A DNA stretch of 64,000 nucleotides from Oceanihabitans gracilariae (GTDB lineage Bacteria; Bacteroidota; Bacteroidia; Flavobacteriales; Flavobacteriaceae): assembly GCF_042684485.1 (NCBI RefSeq), contig NZ_JBHULM010000011.1, forward strand, positions 1,240,001 to 1,304,000, in the 5' to 3' direction. Shown piece by piece: positions 52,612-60,977 of the stretch. Every line of letters begins with the position of its first letter. The first letter of the stretch is position 1. A program made the translations under genes and the position numbers. The notes beneath the pieces are model-generated. The model ran no database searches, was not told the DNA's origin, and saw nothing but the letters and a program-made list of their open reading frames with translations.

Positions 52612-52641
52612 AAATATGTAAAGTGTATACAGATGAACTGT

Positions 52642-54738
52642 TTACTGCTTGTTTGTTTTAGGATGCACCAATTGCATTTCATCAATTAAGTGAGTTGCTC
52701 CTGCATATTTATCTACAATAAATAATACATAACGTAAATCTACCATAATGTTTCGGCAAATTTCAGGATCATAATTCATGTCACTCATGGTTCCTTCCCA
52801 AACACGATCAAAGTTAAGTCCAACTAAATTTCCGTGTGCATCAATTGCAGGACTTCCAGAGTTTCCTCCTGTAGTGTGGTTGGTTCCTAAAAAGCAAACA
52901 GGTACTTTTCCGTTACTATCTGCATATTGACCATAATCTTTGTTTTTATAAAGTTCTAATAGCTTTTCTGGAACATCAAATTCATAATCTCCAGGAATGT
53001 ATTTTTCTATAACACCTTCTAAATAACTTACAGGATTGTAATACACAGCGTCTCTAGGAGCGTAACCACGTACTTGACCATACGTTACACGAAGCGTACT
53101 GTTTGCATCTGGAAAATAACGAGCTTCTGGTAATGCTTTCATTAAAGCAGTCATATATGTAGTTTGTAAGGCTGTAATTGGCTGGTTTTTTTCTTCAAAT
53201 TCTTTGTTTATGGTACTGTAGAATTCAGCAATCATTGGTTTTGCATATTGGTATGCTGCATCTTTATTTAACTTTTTAAGTACAGCTTTAGCGTCTCCAT
53301 CTAAAAGTTTTAAAGCGTTGTCTAGATTGGTAAAAGCAGTTTTATCATAAATAGAAACATCTACATTTTTATTGTAAAAAGGCATCACATTAGCAAAAAC
53401 ACCTTTGTCTACATCTGCATCATAATTTTTATGAATGCCTTTTAAGGTACCTGCTAAACGCGCTTTAGCTTTATCAAAAATTTCCGGATTTGCTTTAATA
53501 GCTTCTTCCATTTGGTATGCTCTAAATGTCATTTGCATAAGCTCATTGGTAACCAAAAAGACTTCAATAAAGTTTCTACGTTTAATATTTATAGGAGCAA
53601 AGTCACTATATAGTTTATCAAATTCTGGTAAAATATTTCCGTATTTTTCTTCTAATCCTTTTTCTTTTAAAGCTTTGGTAAAAGTAGCTTCAAAAGCACG
53701 ACGTTTAGCAACAGCATCACTTTTTTCAATTCCTAAGTTTTCACCTATCCATTTTTTCCATGCGTTAGCAATACGTGCTTGTTTTGATGCGTATTTAATT
53801 CTTACAGCATCACTTTCTTTCATTTTTGCATCAATTACTTTTAATGCAGCTTCACGAATAGCAATATTTGTTGGGTTAAATTCTTGAGTAATATGTTCTA
53901 TAGCTACTGCAGGAAGGTATTCATTTGTAGTTCCAGGAAAACCAAATACCATAGTAAAATCACCTTCTTCAACACCATCTAAAGAAACTGGTAAAAAGTG
54001 TTTTGGCTTGTAAGGTTTGTTGTCTTTGCTGTATTTTGCAGGTCTGTTGTTAGCATCTGCATAAATACGAAACATAGAGAAATCTCCAGTATGTCTCGGG
54101 AAAACCCAGTTGTCTGTATCGCTACCAAATTTACCAATGCTTGTTGGTGGCGCACCAACCAAACGAATATCTTCAAAGCGTTCTGTAACGAATAAAAAAT
54201 ATTGGTTTCCTTTGTAAAAAGCTTTCACTTTTACATCTTGCCAAGCTTCTCTTGGCCAATTTTTCATTAAGCCATTAGCGTTTTTGTCTATAACAGATTG
54301 CTTTTCCTTTTCGGTCATGTCATCAGTAACAACCGCAAGAATTTCTTCGGTTATATCTGTAATGCTTACAATAAACTCTACAAATAAACCTTCGTTTGGT
54401 AACTCTTCTTCTAAAGACATGGCCCAAAACCCATCTTTTAAATAATCGTTTTCTAAAGAAGAGTGTGATTGTATTTGGCTAAATCCACAGTGATGATTGG
54501 TTAAAATTAATCCTTGGTCACTAATAACTTCACTAGTACAACCTCCATTAAAATGACCAATAGCGTCTTTTAAACTAGAGTTGTTTACATCATAAATATC
54601 TTGGGCTGTAAGTTTGCTACCAAGATTTGTCATTTCGGTTTCGTTCATACCTTCTAACAGCGAAGGAATCCACATACCACCTTGCTGCGCTGAAACATTC
54701 AGCGTTATAAAAAGTAATAAAAATTTAAAAAATTTCAT
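52642..54738 (-). CDS. S46 dipeptidyl peptidase, DPP11-like
   Basis: This exported chymotrypsin-fold enzyme removes N-terminal dipeptides. The 698-residue protein has a signal peptide (1-18, ending NVSAQ), catalytic His in TNHHCGF near 83, Asp in the DTDNWVFPRHTGDF region and Ser627 in GGNSGSP. At the S1 specificity position, 18 residues after the serine, it has Arg645 in FDRVWE. In the characterised family, Arg here marks DPP11 (Asp/Glu preference) and Gly marks DPP7 (hydrophobic preference). Substrate preference is inferred from that residue. Confidence 0.93.
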   Translation of the reverse strand: MKFFKFLLLFITLNVSAQQGGMWIPSLLEGMNETEMTNLGSKLTAQDIYDVNNSSLKDAIGHFNGGCTSEVISDQGLILTNHHCGFSQIQSHSSLENDYLKDGFWAMSLEEELPNEGLFVEFIVSITDITEEILAVVTDDMTEKEKQSVIDKNANGLMKNWPREAWQDVKVKAFYKGNQYFLFVTERFEDIRLVGAPPTSIGKFGSDTDNWVFPRHTGDFSMFRIYADANNRPAKYSKDNKPYKPKHFLPVSLDGVEEGDFTMVFGFPGTTNEYLPAVAIEHITQEFNPTNIAIREAALKVIDAKMKESDAVRIKYASKQARIANAWKKWIGENLGIEKSDAVAKRRAFEATFTKALKEKGLEEKYGNILPEFDKLYSDFAPINIKRRNFIEVFLVTNELMQMTFRAYQMEEAIKANPEIFDKAKARLAGTLKGIHKNYDADVDKGVFANVMPFYNKNVDVSIYDKTAFTNLDNALKLLDGDAKAVLKKLNKDAAYQYAKPMIAEFYSTINKEFEEKNQPITALQTTYMTALMKALPEARYFPDANSTLRVTYGQVRGYAPRDAVYYNPVSYLEGVIEKYIPGDYEFDVPEKLLELYKNKDYGQYADSNGKVPVCFLGTNHTTGGNSGSPAIDAHGNLVGLNFDRVWEGTMSDMNYDPEICRNIMVDLRYVLFIVDKYAGATHLIDEMQLVHPKTNKQ

Positions 54739-54764
54739 ATGTTTTGTTTTTGTTTGAATGCTTT

Positions 54765-54772
54765 CAAAGATA
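54765..54772 (-). promoter_or_regulatory. Promoter -7 box of S46 peptidase gene
   Basis: On the minus strand 54772 to 54765 reads TATCTTTG (TAnnTTTG), 26 bases before the ATG at 54738. Confidence 0.5.
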
Positions 54773-54867
54773 AAAAACCAAGTACTATTAATTGTTAAAA
54801 TGGACTAAATTTATAGAGGTTTACTTTTTTTAAATGCTACAAATTTAAATTGCAATAAAGGAATGTG

Positions 54868-54891
54868 TAGAAAGCGAAGTTAGAAAGCGAA
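54868..54891 (+). repeat. Two direct copies of TAGAAAGCGAA
   Basis: Exact 11-base copies lie at 54868-54878 and 54881-54891, 13 bases apart, just upstream of the -7-like box of the aminotransferase gene. They could be an operator or an activator site. Confidence 0.7.
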
Positions 54892-54899
54892 ATTGTGTT

Positions 54900-54907
54900 T
54901 ATATTTA
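54900..54907 (+). promoter_or_regulatory. Possible -7 box of aminotransferase gene
   Basis: TATATTTA is one base off TAnnTTTG and lies 4 bases before the ATG at 54912. Confidence 0.35.
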
Positions 54908-54911
54908 TACT

Positions 54912-56054
54912 ATGCAACATACATCTAAACTACCTCATGTAGGAACTACTATTTTTTCTGTGATGAGTGCTTTGGCAAATAAGCACCAAGCAATTAATTT
55001 ATCGCAAGGATTTCCAAATTTTAAAAGCGATGCTAAGCTAAAAAGTTTGGTAACTAAAGCCATGGAGTCTGGTTATAACCAATATGCTCCAATGCCAGGA
55101 AATATAGATTTAAGAGCGCGTATTGCTAACAAATTTGACTTATTATACAATAGCAGTTACCATCCAGAAACAGAAATAACCATTACAGCAGGAGCAACAC
55201 AGGCCATTTTTACCATTATTTCTGCCTTTGTAAAACAAGAAGATGAAGTGCTTATTTTCAAGCCAGCTTATGATTGTTATGAACCAGCTATAACTTTACA
55301 AGGTGCAAAAACAATAAGCATACAATTAAACGCGCCAAAGTATGCCATAGATTGGAATGCCGTTAAAGCGAAAATTACTAATAAAACGAAGATGATTATT
55401 ATAAATACACCACAAAATCCTAGTGGAAGTATTTTTAGTAAAACCGATATGTTGCAGCTTCAAGAGCTCACTAAAAATACGAATATTATAGTGTTGAGTG
55501 ATGAAGTATATGAACATATTATTTTTGATGGTGAAAAGCACCAAAGTGCATGTTTGTTTCCAGATTTAAAAGCTAGAAGTTTTATAACGGCTTCTTTTGG
55601 TAAAACTTTTCATAATACAGGTTGGAAAATTGGGTATTGTTGTGCTCCAAAAACGTTGATGACAGAGTTTAGAAAAGTACATCAGTTTAATGTGTTTTCT
55701 GTAAACCATCCAATGCAAAAAGCCTTGGCAGATTACTTGCAAGAACCAAGTCATTATTTAGAGATTTCTCAATTTTACCAAGAAAAAAGAGACCTGTTTT
55801 TGAGCTTAATTACAAATTCTAGATTTACATTTAATAAAGCTAAAGGAACCTATTTTCAAGTTTTAGATTTTTCTAAAATAACGCAAGAGAATGATGTAGA
55901 TTTTGCTAAAAGATTAACTATAGAAAATAGATTAGCATCTATACCATTATCTGTATTTAACGATAATAATAAAGACGATAAGGTATTGCGTTTCTGCTTT
56001 GCAAAAACCAATGATACTTTAAAGAAGGCTGCAGAAATTATAAATAAAATATAA
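54912..56054 (+). CDS. Methionine/glutamine-type aminotransferase (YbdL-like)
   Basis: The 380-residue PLP enzyme is a class I aminotransferase with SQGFPNF near 31-37, YNQYAPMPGNIDLR, NTPQNPSG near 165-172, SDEVYEH, and the PLP lysine Lys231 in SFGKTFHNTGWKIGY. These features fit the methionine aminotransferase/kynurenine-glutamine transaminase group. It would convert methionine or glutamine and a 2-oxo acid into oxo acid plus amino acid. An omega-amidase gene lies 730 bases downstream, which supports a glutamine transaminase role in which 2-oxoglutaramate is then hydrolysed. Confidence 0.92.
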   Translation: MQHTSKLPHVGTTIFSVMSALANKHQAINLSQGFPNFKSDAKLKSLVTKAMESGYNQYAPMPGNIDLRARIANKFDLLYNSSYHPETEITITAGATQAIFTIISAFVKQEDEVLIFKPAYDCYEPAITLQGAKTISIQLNAPKYAIDWNAVKAKITNKTKMIIINTPQNPSGSIFSKTDMLQLQELTKNTNIIVLSDEVYEHIIFDGEKHQSACLFPDLKARSFITASFGKTFHNTGWKIGYCCAPKTLMTEFRKVHQFNVFSVNHPMQKALADYLQEPSHYLEISQFYQEKRDLFLSLITNSRFTFNKAKGTYFQVLDFSKITQENDVDFAKRLTIENRLASIPLSVFNDNNKDDKVLRFCFAKTNDTLKKAAEIINKI

Positions 56055-56055
56055 G

Positions 56056-56085
56056 TTGGCTATAAGTAGTTTGGCAATATATTTG
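56056..56085 (+). promoter_or_regulatory. Promoter of secreted coiled-coil protein gene
   Basis: TTG at 56056-56058 and TATATTTG at 56078-56085 are 19 bases apart, followed by the ATG at 56123. Confidence 0.65.
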
Positions 56086-56122
56086 TAATTTCTAATGGAA
56101 ATAAACATACAAAATAAAAACA

Positions 56123-56665
56123 ATGAAAAAACTAATTGCATTAGCATTCCTTTTTACTGTAAACCTTACCATTTATGCGCAAGACCAAGAGGGTGAAAAG
56201 CCTTATGTTGTAAAAAACGATAAAATTTATCAAGGAGATACAGAGGTGACAGAAACACTAAGTCTAGAAAAACGCAATGAAATTTTTACTGCTTATGCAG
56301 CAGAGGCAAAGTTATTAGAAGAAAAAAAACAAGCCGAAATAGCAAAAGAAAAAGAGATAGCAAAGGCAGAAAAGGAAAAAGAAAAAGCGCTTAAAGCAAA
56401 GCAAAAGGAAGAAGAGGCTCGTGAAAAAGCTTTAAAAAAGAGTGAAAAAGAACGAAAAAAAGCAGAGAAGGCTCTAAAGAAAAAAGAGAAAGCGCAAAAA
56501 TCTTTTGATAAGGCAAATGGTAAATTAGAAAGCGCTCAAGAAAAATACGAAAAGCTTAAAAAGAAAGGAAAACTGTCTCCTTTAGATGAAGAGAAATGGC
56601 ATAAAAAAATAGAAGGATATAAAGAAGATATAGATAAAGCCGAGAAAAAACTAAGAAAAGCATAG
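56123..56665 (+). CDS. Secreted highly charged coiled-coil protein
   Basis: The 180-residue protein has a signal peptide (residues 1-20, ending IYAQ), a short region with PYVVKNDKIYQGDTEVTETL, and then an almost uninterrupted Lys/Glu/Ala helix (about 50-180) with many EK heptads. It is strongly basic and low in complexity, so BLAST-type similarity would be unreliable. It is likely periplasmic. It has its own promoter and terminator and separates the aminotransferase and omega-amidase genes. Confidence 0.8.
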   Translation: MKKLIALAFLFTVNLTIYAQDQEGEKPYVVKNDKIYQGDTEVTETLSLEKRNEIFTAYAAEAKLLEEKKQAEIAKEKEIAKAEKEKEKALKAKQKEEEAREKALKKSEKERKKAEKALKKKEKAQKSFDKANGKLESAQEKYEKLKKKGKLSPLDEEKWHKKIEGYKEDIDKAEKKLRKA

Positions 56666-56694
56666 TTTCTTATTACGTACTATATGATTAAAAG

Positions 56695-56731
56695 ATCCAG
56701 AAGCAAAAATATTTGTTTCTGGATTTTTTTT
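56695..56731 (+). terminator. Terminator of coiled-coil protein gene
   Basis: ATCCAGAAGCAAA pairs with TTTGTTTCTGGAT with one G-U wobble across an AATA loop, followed by eight T. Confidence 0.9.
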
Positions 56732-56774
56732 GTTTTCATGTTTTAAATTCTTGTTTTTTTTAACTAAAATCCTG

Positions 56775-56782
56775 TACTTTTA
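56775..56782 (+). promoter_or_regulatory. Possible -7 box of omega-amidase gene
   Basis: TACTTTTA is one base off TAnnTTTG and lies 4 bases before the ATG at 56787. Confidence 0.35.
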
Positions 56783-56786
56783 AAGT

Positions 56787-57569
56787 ATGCAAGAAAAATT
56801 AAAAATAGCAGTTGTTCAGTCTGATTTAGTTTGGGAAAACCCAAAAGAAAACAGATTGCTTTTCACGCAAAAAATAAATGCAATAACAGAAGCAGTAGAT
56901 CTTATTTTGCTTCCAGAAATGTTTACAACCGGATTTACCATGAATGCTTCTGCACTTGCAGAAACCATGCAAGGAGAATCTGTACAATGGATACTTGAAA
57001 TGGCTAAAAAAAGCAATGCAGCTATAGTAGGTAGTCTTATTATTACAGAAAACAACGTGTATTATAACCGACTTTTATTTGTGCATCCTGAAGGTAAAAT
57101 AGATGTTTATGATAAGCGACATACCTTCACGCTTGCAGGAGAAGATAAAGTGTATCAAGCAGGAAATAAAAAAGTACTTGTAAGCTATAAAGGCTGGAAA
57201 ATTTGTCCGCTTGTTTGTTATGATTTGCGTTTTCCTGTTTGGGCAAGAAATACAGAAGAATATGATTTGTTGTTGTATGTTGCCAATTGGCCAAAACTAA
57301 GAATTACAGCTTGGGATGCCTTACTAAAAGCACGTGCTATAGAAAACATGACTTATTGTATAGGTGTTAACAGAGTTGGTTTAGATGTTAATAACTACGA
57401 GTACTCTGGAAGTTCTGCTGTCTATGACGTTTTAGGCGAAAAAATAAGTACTATAGCCTTAGGTAAAGAGCAAACCCAAATAGTTACACTTGATAAAAAG
57501 CATATAAAAAAATATCGTGAGCGCTTACAGTTTTTAGGTGATGCTGATGCGTTTAATCTAAAAGTGTAA
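56787..57569 (+). CDS. Nitrilase-family omega-amidase (YafV-like)
   Basis: The 260-residue cytoplasmic protein has the nitrilase triad Glu44 (LLPEMFTTGF), Lys110 (YDKRHTF) and Cys144 (VCYDLRFPVW). The CYDLRFP and KRHTF context fits the omega-amidase subgroup (YafV/NIT2), which hydrolyses 2-oxoglutaramate or 2-oxosuccinamate. Together with the aminotransferase upstream this would complete a glutamine transaminase route or methionine salvage. Its last 17 bases overlap, tail to tail, the end of the minus-strand Ig-like lipoprotein gene. Confidence 0.93.
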   Translation: MQEKLKIAVVQSDLVWENPKENRLLFTQKINAITEAVDLILLPEMFTTGFTMNASALAETMQGESVQWILEMAKKSNAAIVGSLIITENNVYYNRLLFVHPEGKIDVYDKRHTFTLAGEDKVYQAGNKKVLVSYKGWKICPLVCYDLRFPVWARNTEEYDLLLYVANWPKLRITAWDALLKARAIENMTYCIGVNRVGLDVNNYEYSGSSAVYDVLGEKISTIALGKEQTQIVTLDKKHIKKYRERLQFLGDADAFNLKV

Positions 57570-59160
57570 AATCTATAATAGGATCCCAATTAGCACGAAC
57601 TTCAATAGCTTCTTTAAAATGGCTAATACGTTCTGGTTGTAGCTTTTTTAAATAGTTTCCAGGATCATACTTCTTGTTTTTATTAGCATCAAAAATTACG
57701 CGTAAAAAATATTTAGAAGGATCAAGGTGTCTAAAATCTATAGGTTCTGGTTTGGTGCTATATAATTCTGCTTTTAACTCGCCATTAGCATCTGTTAATT
57801 GCGCAATTATTGGGTATTTAGCATTGTATAACGTTACTCTTATATTACCATAATCGGCAAAGCTTTTGGTGCTTAAAGTATATTTTAGTGTATCGTTTTT
57901 ATTATCAAAAAAATCGGTAAACGCTTCAGGTAAAACTTGAACATAATATTTATTGTTTTCGGTTTTATCAAAAGAAAAAGAATACTTGTTGTTAAGTGTG
58001 TCTAGTGTAGTCTTGTATGCTACGTTTACAGAATCTTTATCTAAAATAGTTAGCTTTTCTTTATCAAATTTTGAAAACGGAATATTTGCAGTTATTTTAA
58101 AATCGTCTTTAAAATTTAAAGTTCCTTTGGTGGCTTCAATTTTTAAAGAATCTCTAGGTTGGTCACTTATTTTAACTGTAAAGTCCTCACTATATGTATG
58201 GTTTTTAACTGTAAAAAGTAAAGAGTCTGTATCTTTTAATCTTGGTTTATACCAATAGTTTAAAGAGTCTGTTATAGCATCTTTTGTAATGATAAATTTA
58301 AAATTATCTGGTACTACAGAGCTTGTGGTAATTGTTGTGTTTTTATAATCTCCTTGGTAACCAAAGGCAATTTTTTCTCCAGCAACTAAACGAGGTCTAA
58401 TAATACTAAAATTGGTTTCTTCTTTAAATAATTTTAAAGAGAAAGTGCTATCTGTAGGTACTGTAATGTAGTTTTTATAAAAACCTATTTTGTCTGTTTT
58501 TTGCTGAAATTTATTATCTTCATTAGCATCTTTTAAAGCTACAAGCATGTATTTACCAGCTTTAATATTATCAATGCTAAAAGTTGTGGTACTATCTAAG
58601 GTATTGGTAACGTATTTTGGTAATTTATTGTAAACTATAGAATCTTTAAATGTAGAGTCTACTTCATATAAACGTACAGATACAAAATCTTCTGGTTTAC
58701 GTAAAACAGCATCTGTAATATCTCCTTTAACAGATAGTGAATCTATATAACTTCCGGTAGAAAAAATAAACTTGTAATACGAGTATGGGTTTTCTTCATT
58801 ATTATCTACAATACTGTTACCAAAGTTAAAAGCATAGGTAGTGTTTTCAGATAAGGTATCGTTAATTTTAATAGTAATATACTTACTAGCAGTACCAAGC
58901 GGAGTTACTTCTGGAGCAGGATCCATTGGTGGCGAAATAATAAGCTGTTTGCTAAGGTTTTTAATTTTTACATACTCATCAAAATAGATTTTAATTTCCT
59001 TGCCATTAAAATTAGTTGTATAATTTTTTGGTGTGGATTTAACAATTTTAGGAGGTGTTATGTCTTTTGGTCCACCACTAGGATTTCCTCTATTAGCACA
59101 GCTAATTATAATTAAGCCTAGAGTAAGTATAAAAAATAAATTAGATAATTTATTACGCAT
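57553..59160 (-). CDS. Ig-like-domain lipoprotein
   Basis: I use the ATG at 59160 (535 residues, lipoprotein signal ending LIIISC); an ATG at 59172 in frame is also possible. After Cys 22 a GGPKDITPPKIVKSTPKN segment opens a Big_5 (SbsA-type Ig-like) domain, followed by repeated beta-rich modules with KAGKYMLVALKDANEDNKFQ and later YFLRVIFDANKNKKYDPGNY. These segments are typical of a Bacteroidota lipoprotein family of unknown role. It lies downstream of comF on the same strand. Confidence 0.88.
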   Translation of the reverse strand: MRNKLSNLFFILTLGLIIISCANRGNPSGGPKDITPPKIVKSTPKNYTTNFNGKEIKIYFDEYVKIKNLSKQLIISPPMDPAPEVTPLGTASKYITIKINDTLSENTTYAFNFGNSIVDNNEENPYSYYKFIFSTGSYIDSLSVKGDITDAVLRKPEDFVSVRLYEVDSTFKDSIVYNKLPKYVTNTLDSTTTFSIDNIKAGKYMLVALKDANEDNKFQQKTDKIGFYKNYITVPTDSTFSLKLFKEETNFSIIRPRLVAGEKIAFGYQGDYKNTTITTSSVVPDNFKFIITKDAITDSLNYWYKPRLKDTDSLLFTVKNHTYSEDFTVKISDQPRDSLKIEATKGTLNFKDDFKITANIPFSKFDKEKLTILDKDSVNVAYKTTLDTLNNKYSFSFDKTENNKYYVQVLPEAFTDFFDNKNDTLKYTLSTKSFADYGNIRVTLYNAKYPIIAQLTDANGELKAELYSTKPEPIDFRHLDPSKYFLRVIFDANKNKKYDPGNYLKKLQPERISHFKEAIEVRANWDPIIDFTLLD

Positions 59161-59215
59161 TATTAATTTCATGATTTTGTACAAAGTAACAACATATTTA
59201 TCATTAACAAAACAC

Positions 59216-59896
59216 TCAATGTACTATTGCCATAGTAGCAATACTAATTTTAACATTTTTAGCTTTATTTAATACTTGAATACAAGACTCTAAAGTTGCT
59301 CCTGTAGTAATAATATCATCTACTATTAAAATATGTTTGTTTTCTATTGATGCGGCATTTTCTAAAGTAAAAAGCTCATAGTTAGATTGCCATCTAGCAA
59401 ATCTTTTCTTGGTTACTTGAGAGGTGGTATTTGTAATTTTAATTAAAGAAGAGTCGTTATAATCTGCTTGTAACGCTTTGGCAATTTCTTGACCAAATTT
59501 AGCAACCTGATTATAACCTCGTTTTTTGTACTTCTTTTTGTGTAAAGGCACAGGAACAACAATATCTATTTCTTGGTAAGTAGGTAGTTCTTTTAACTCG
59601 TTACCTAACCATTGTCCTAAAAAAACACCAATTTCTTCATAACCTCTATATTTTAAATTATGAATAAGTTGCTGTACAATGCTTTTCTTTTCAAAACGAA
59701 GTAAAGCAGTTGCCTGTTCTACCTTTGCGCGACCATAAAATACCTTAGCAACAGCTTGGTTAGCATTAAGATGATAATTAGTAACAGGCAAGTTATGTCT
59801 GCAAGAAGTACAAACATAACATTCAGAATCCTGCAAGTGCACATAACATGCATAGCATACCTTAGGAAAAAATAAATCTATAATAGAACGAAACAT
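59216..59896 (-). CDS. comF: ComF family phosphoribosyltransferase-like protein
   Basis: ComF-like proteins are linked to DNA uptake in competent bacteria; their precise reaction is uncertain. The 226-residue protein starts with a four-cysteine zinc-ribbon (CYACYVHL then CYVCTSC) and ends with a phosphoribosyltransferase domain holding the KKRGYNQV segment and the PRPP motif ILIVDDIITTGATLE. Length is normal. A TAAGTTTA box (59909 to 59902) lies 5 bases before the ATG. Confidence 0.94.
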   Translation of the reverse strand: MFRSIIDLFFPKVCYACYVHLQDSECYVCTSCRHNLPVTNYHLNANQAVAKVFYGRAKVEQATALLRFEKKSIVQQLIHNLKYRGYEEIGVFLGQWLGNELKELPTYQEIDIVVPVPLHKKKYKKRGYNQVAKFGQEIAKALQADYNDSSLIKITNTTSQVTKKRFARWQSNYELFTLENAASIENKHILIVDDIITTGATLESCIQVLNKAKNVKISIATMAIVH

Positions 59897-59901
59897 GATA
59901 C

Positions 59902-59909
59902 TAAACTTA
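59902..59909 (-). promoter_or_regulatory. Possible -7 box of comF
   Basis: On the minus strand 59909 to 59902 reads TAAGTTTA, one base off TAnnTTTG, 5 bases before the ATG at 59896. Confidence 0.33.
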
Positions 59910-60026
59910 CAAAATTTAATGCGAAAAGTTTAATGGTATTGCTTTAACAATTATTTCTTATCGTTTAACGATTAAAATATTTTAAATCAAACAAAATATA
60001 TAGTTTCGTGCCGTAAAATAAATAAT

Positions 60027-60911
60027 ATGTTGGTTTTCCCTCAAAATTTTAACTACAAATTAATTATTGGTACACTAGTAATTGTAATTACTGTTTTAGG
60101 AGCTTATAGCATTTCCTATTTTAATTCATCTAAAAATCAAGAGGAATTTTTAGAGCAAGAAAAAAAGCTTGTTCAAAATGAATTAAAAGAAATGATTTCG
60201 CTATATGAAGATGTTTCTGTAGAAAACCAAGTGGTTAAAACAAGGTTAGAAACTTCTAAAACAAAAGTAGAAAGCATTTTAAATGTAGTAAAAAATGCAA
60301 AAACCGATGTGTCACTAATTAATAAATATAAAAGTCAAATACATACTCTTAAAAACGAAAGAGAAGGTGTTTTTGATCATATAGACTCGCTTGTTAGAAA
60401 TAATAATATCTTACAATCTCAGGTAGATTCTGTGTCGCAACAATCTGAAACTCAAAAATTAGAAATAGATAGTTTAGTTTTAAAAAACCAAAAACTATAT
60501 AAAATAATTAATGAGGTTGGTAAACTTAAGGCAAACCAAATAACGGTTTCAGCATTAAATACTTCGTCATCATTACGATTTTTTGAAACCAACAAGGCAA
60601 GTGAAGCAGATTATTTTGAGGTTTGTACTACCTTAGAGAGTAATATGTATACTAATAAAGGAAGCAAAAATATTTATGTTCAAATTGTAGATGCTAATGA
60701 TAAAATAGTATCAGAAAGAGGAATTCTTAAATTTCAAGGAAAACATATAGGATACAGCGGGAAAACAACCATTAAAAACATAGCTGATAAAACAACAGCA
60801 TGCCTTAAAATAAGTGTGAAAAACAAAGAAAGGTTAGAAGCAGGAAGCTATTCTGTTAACATATTTGAAAACGCAACATTTTTAGGAAACACATCTATTG
60901 CATTAAATTAA
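60027..60911 (+). CDS. Membrane-anchored coiled-coil protein (294 aa)
   Basis: The protein has one N-terminal membrane helix (about 11-30), a long coiled coil (about 38-170, with EQEKKLVQNELKEMISLYED) and a C-terminal beta domain (about 175-294) containing NIYVQIVDANDKIVSE and SYSVNIFENATFLGNT. It probably projects into the periplasm. I recognise no named family; the C-terminal part could be a ligand-binding or structural beta-sandwich. A terminator follows after 21 bases. TAGTTTCG at 60001-60008 is a near-consensus promoter box. Confidence 0.78.
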   Translation: MLVFPQNFNYKLIIGTLVIVITVLGAYSISYFNSSKNQEEFLEQEKKLVQNELKEMISLYEDVSVENQVVKTRLETSKTKVESILNVVKNAKTDVSLINKYKSQIHTLKNEREGVFDHIDSLVRNNNILQSQVDSVSQQSETQKLEIDSLVLKNQKLYKIINEVGKLKANQITVSALNTSSSLRFFETNKASEADYFEVCTTLESNMYTNKGSKNIYVQIVDANDKIVSERGILKFQGKHIGYSGKTTIKNIADKTTACLKISVKNKERLEAGSYSVNIFENATFLGNTSIALN

Positions 60912-60932
60912 AAAAATAACACATAATTTTTT

Positions 60933-60965
60933 AAAAACCATTCCATTAATATGGAGTGGTTTTTT
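60933..60965 (+). terminator. Terminator before glyS
   Basis: ACCATTCCAT pairs with ATGGAGTGGT with one wobble pair across a TAAT loop, with A and T runs at the flanks. Its T run adjoins the glyS promoter box directly. Confidence 0.88.
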
Positions 60966-60972
60966 ACTTTTG
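60965..60972 (+). promoter_or_regulatory. Promoter -7 box of glyS, leaderless spacing
   Basis: TACTTTTG matches TAnnTTTG. Only CATCT separates it from the ATG at 60978. The box begins on the last T of the preceding terminator. Confidence 0.5.
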
Positions 60973-60977
60973 CATCT

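Noticed and set aside
53435..53887. A 150-residue frame antisense to the S46 peptidase gene
   Set aside because: The sense frame encodes a complete recognised enzyme; the antisense product has no domain or promoter.
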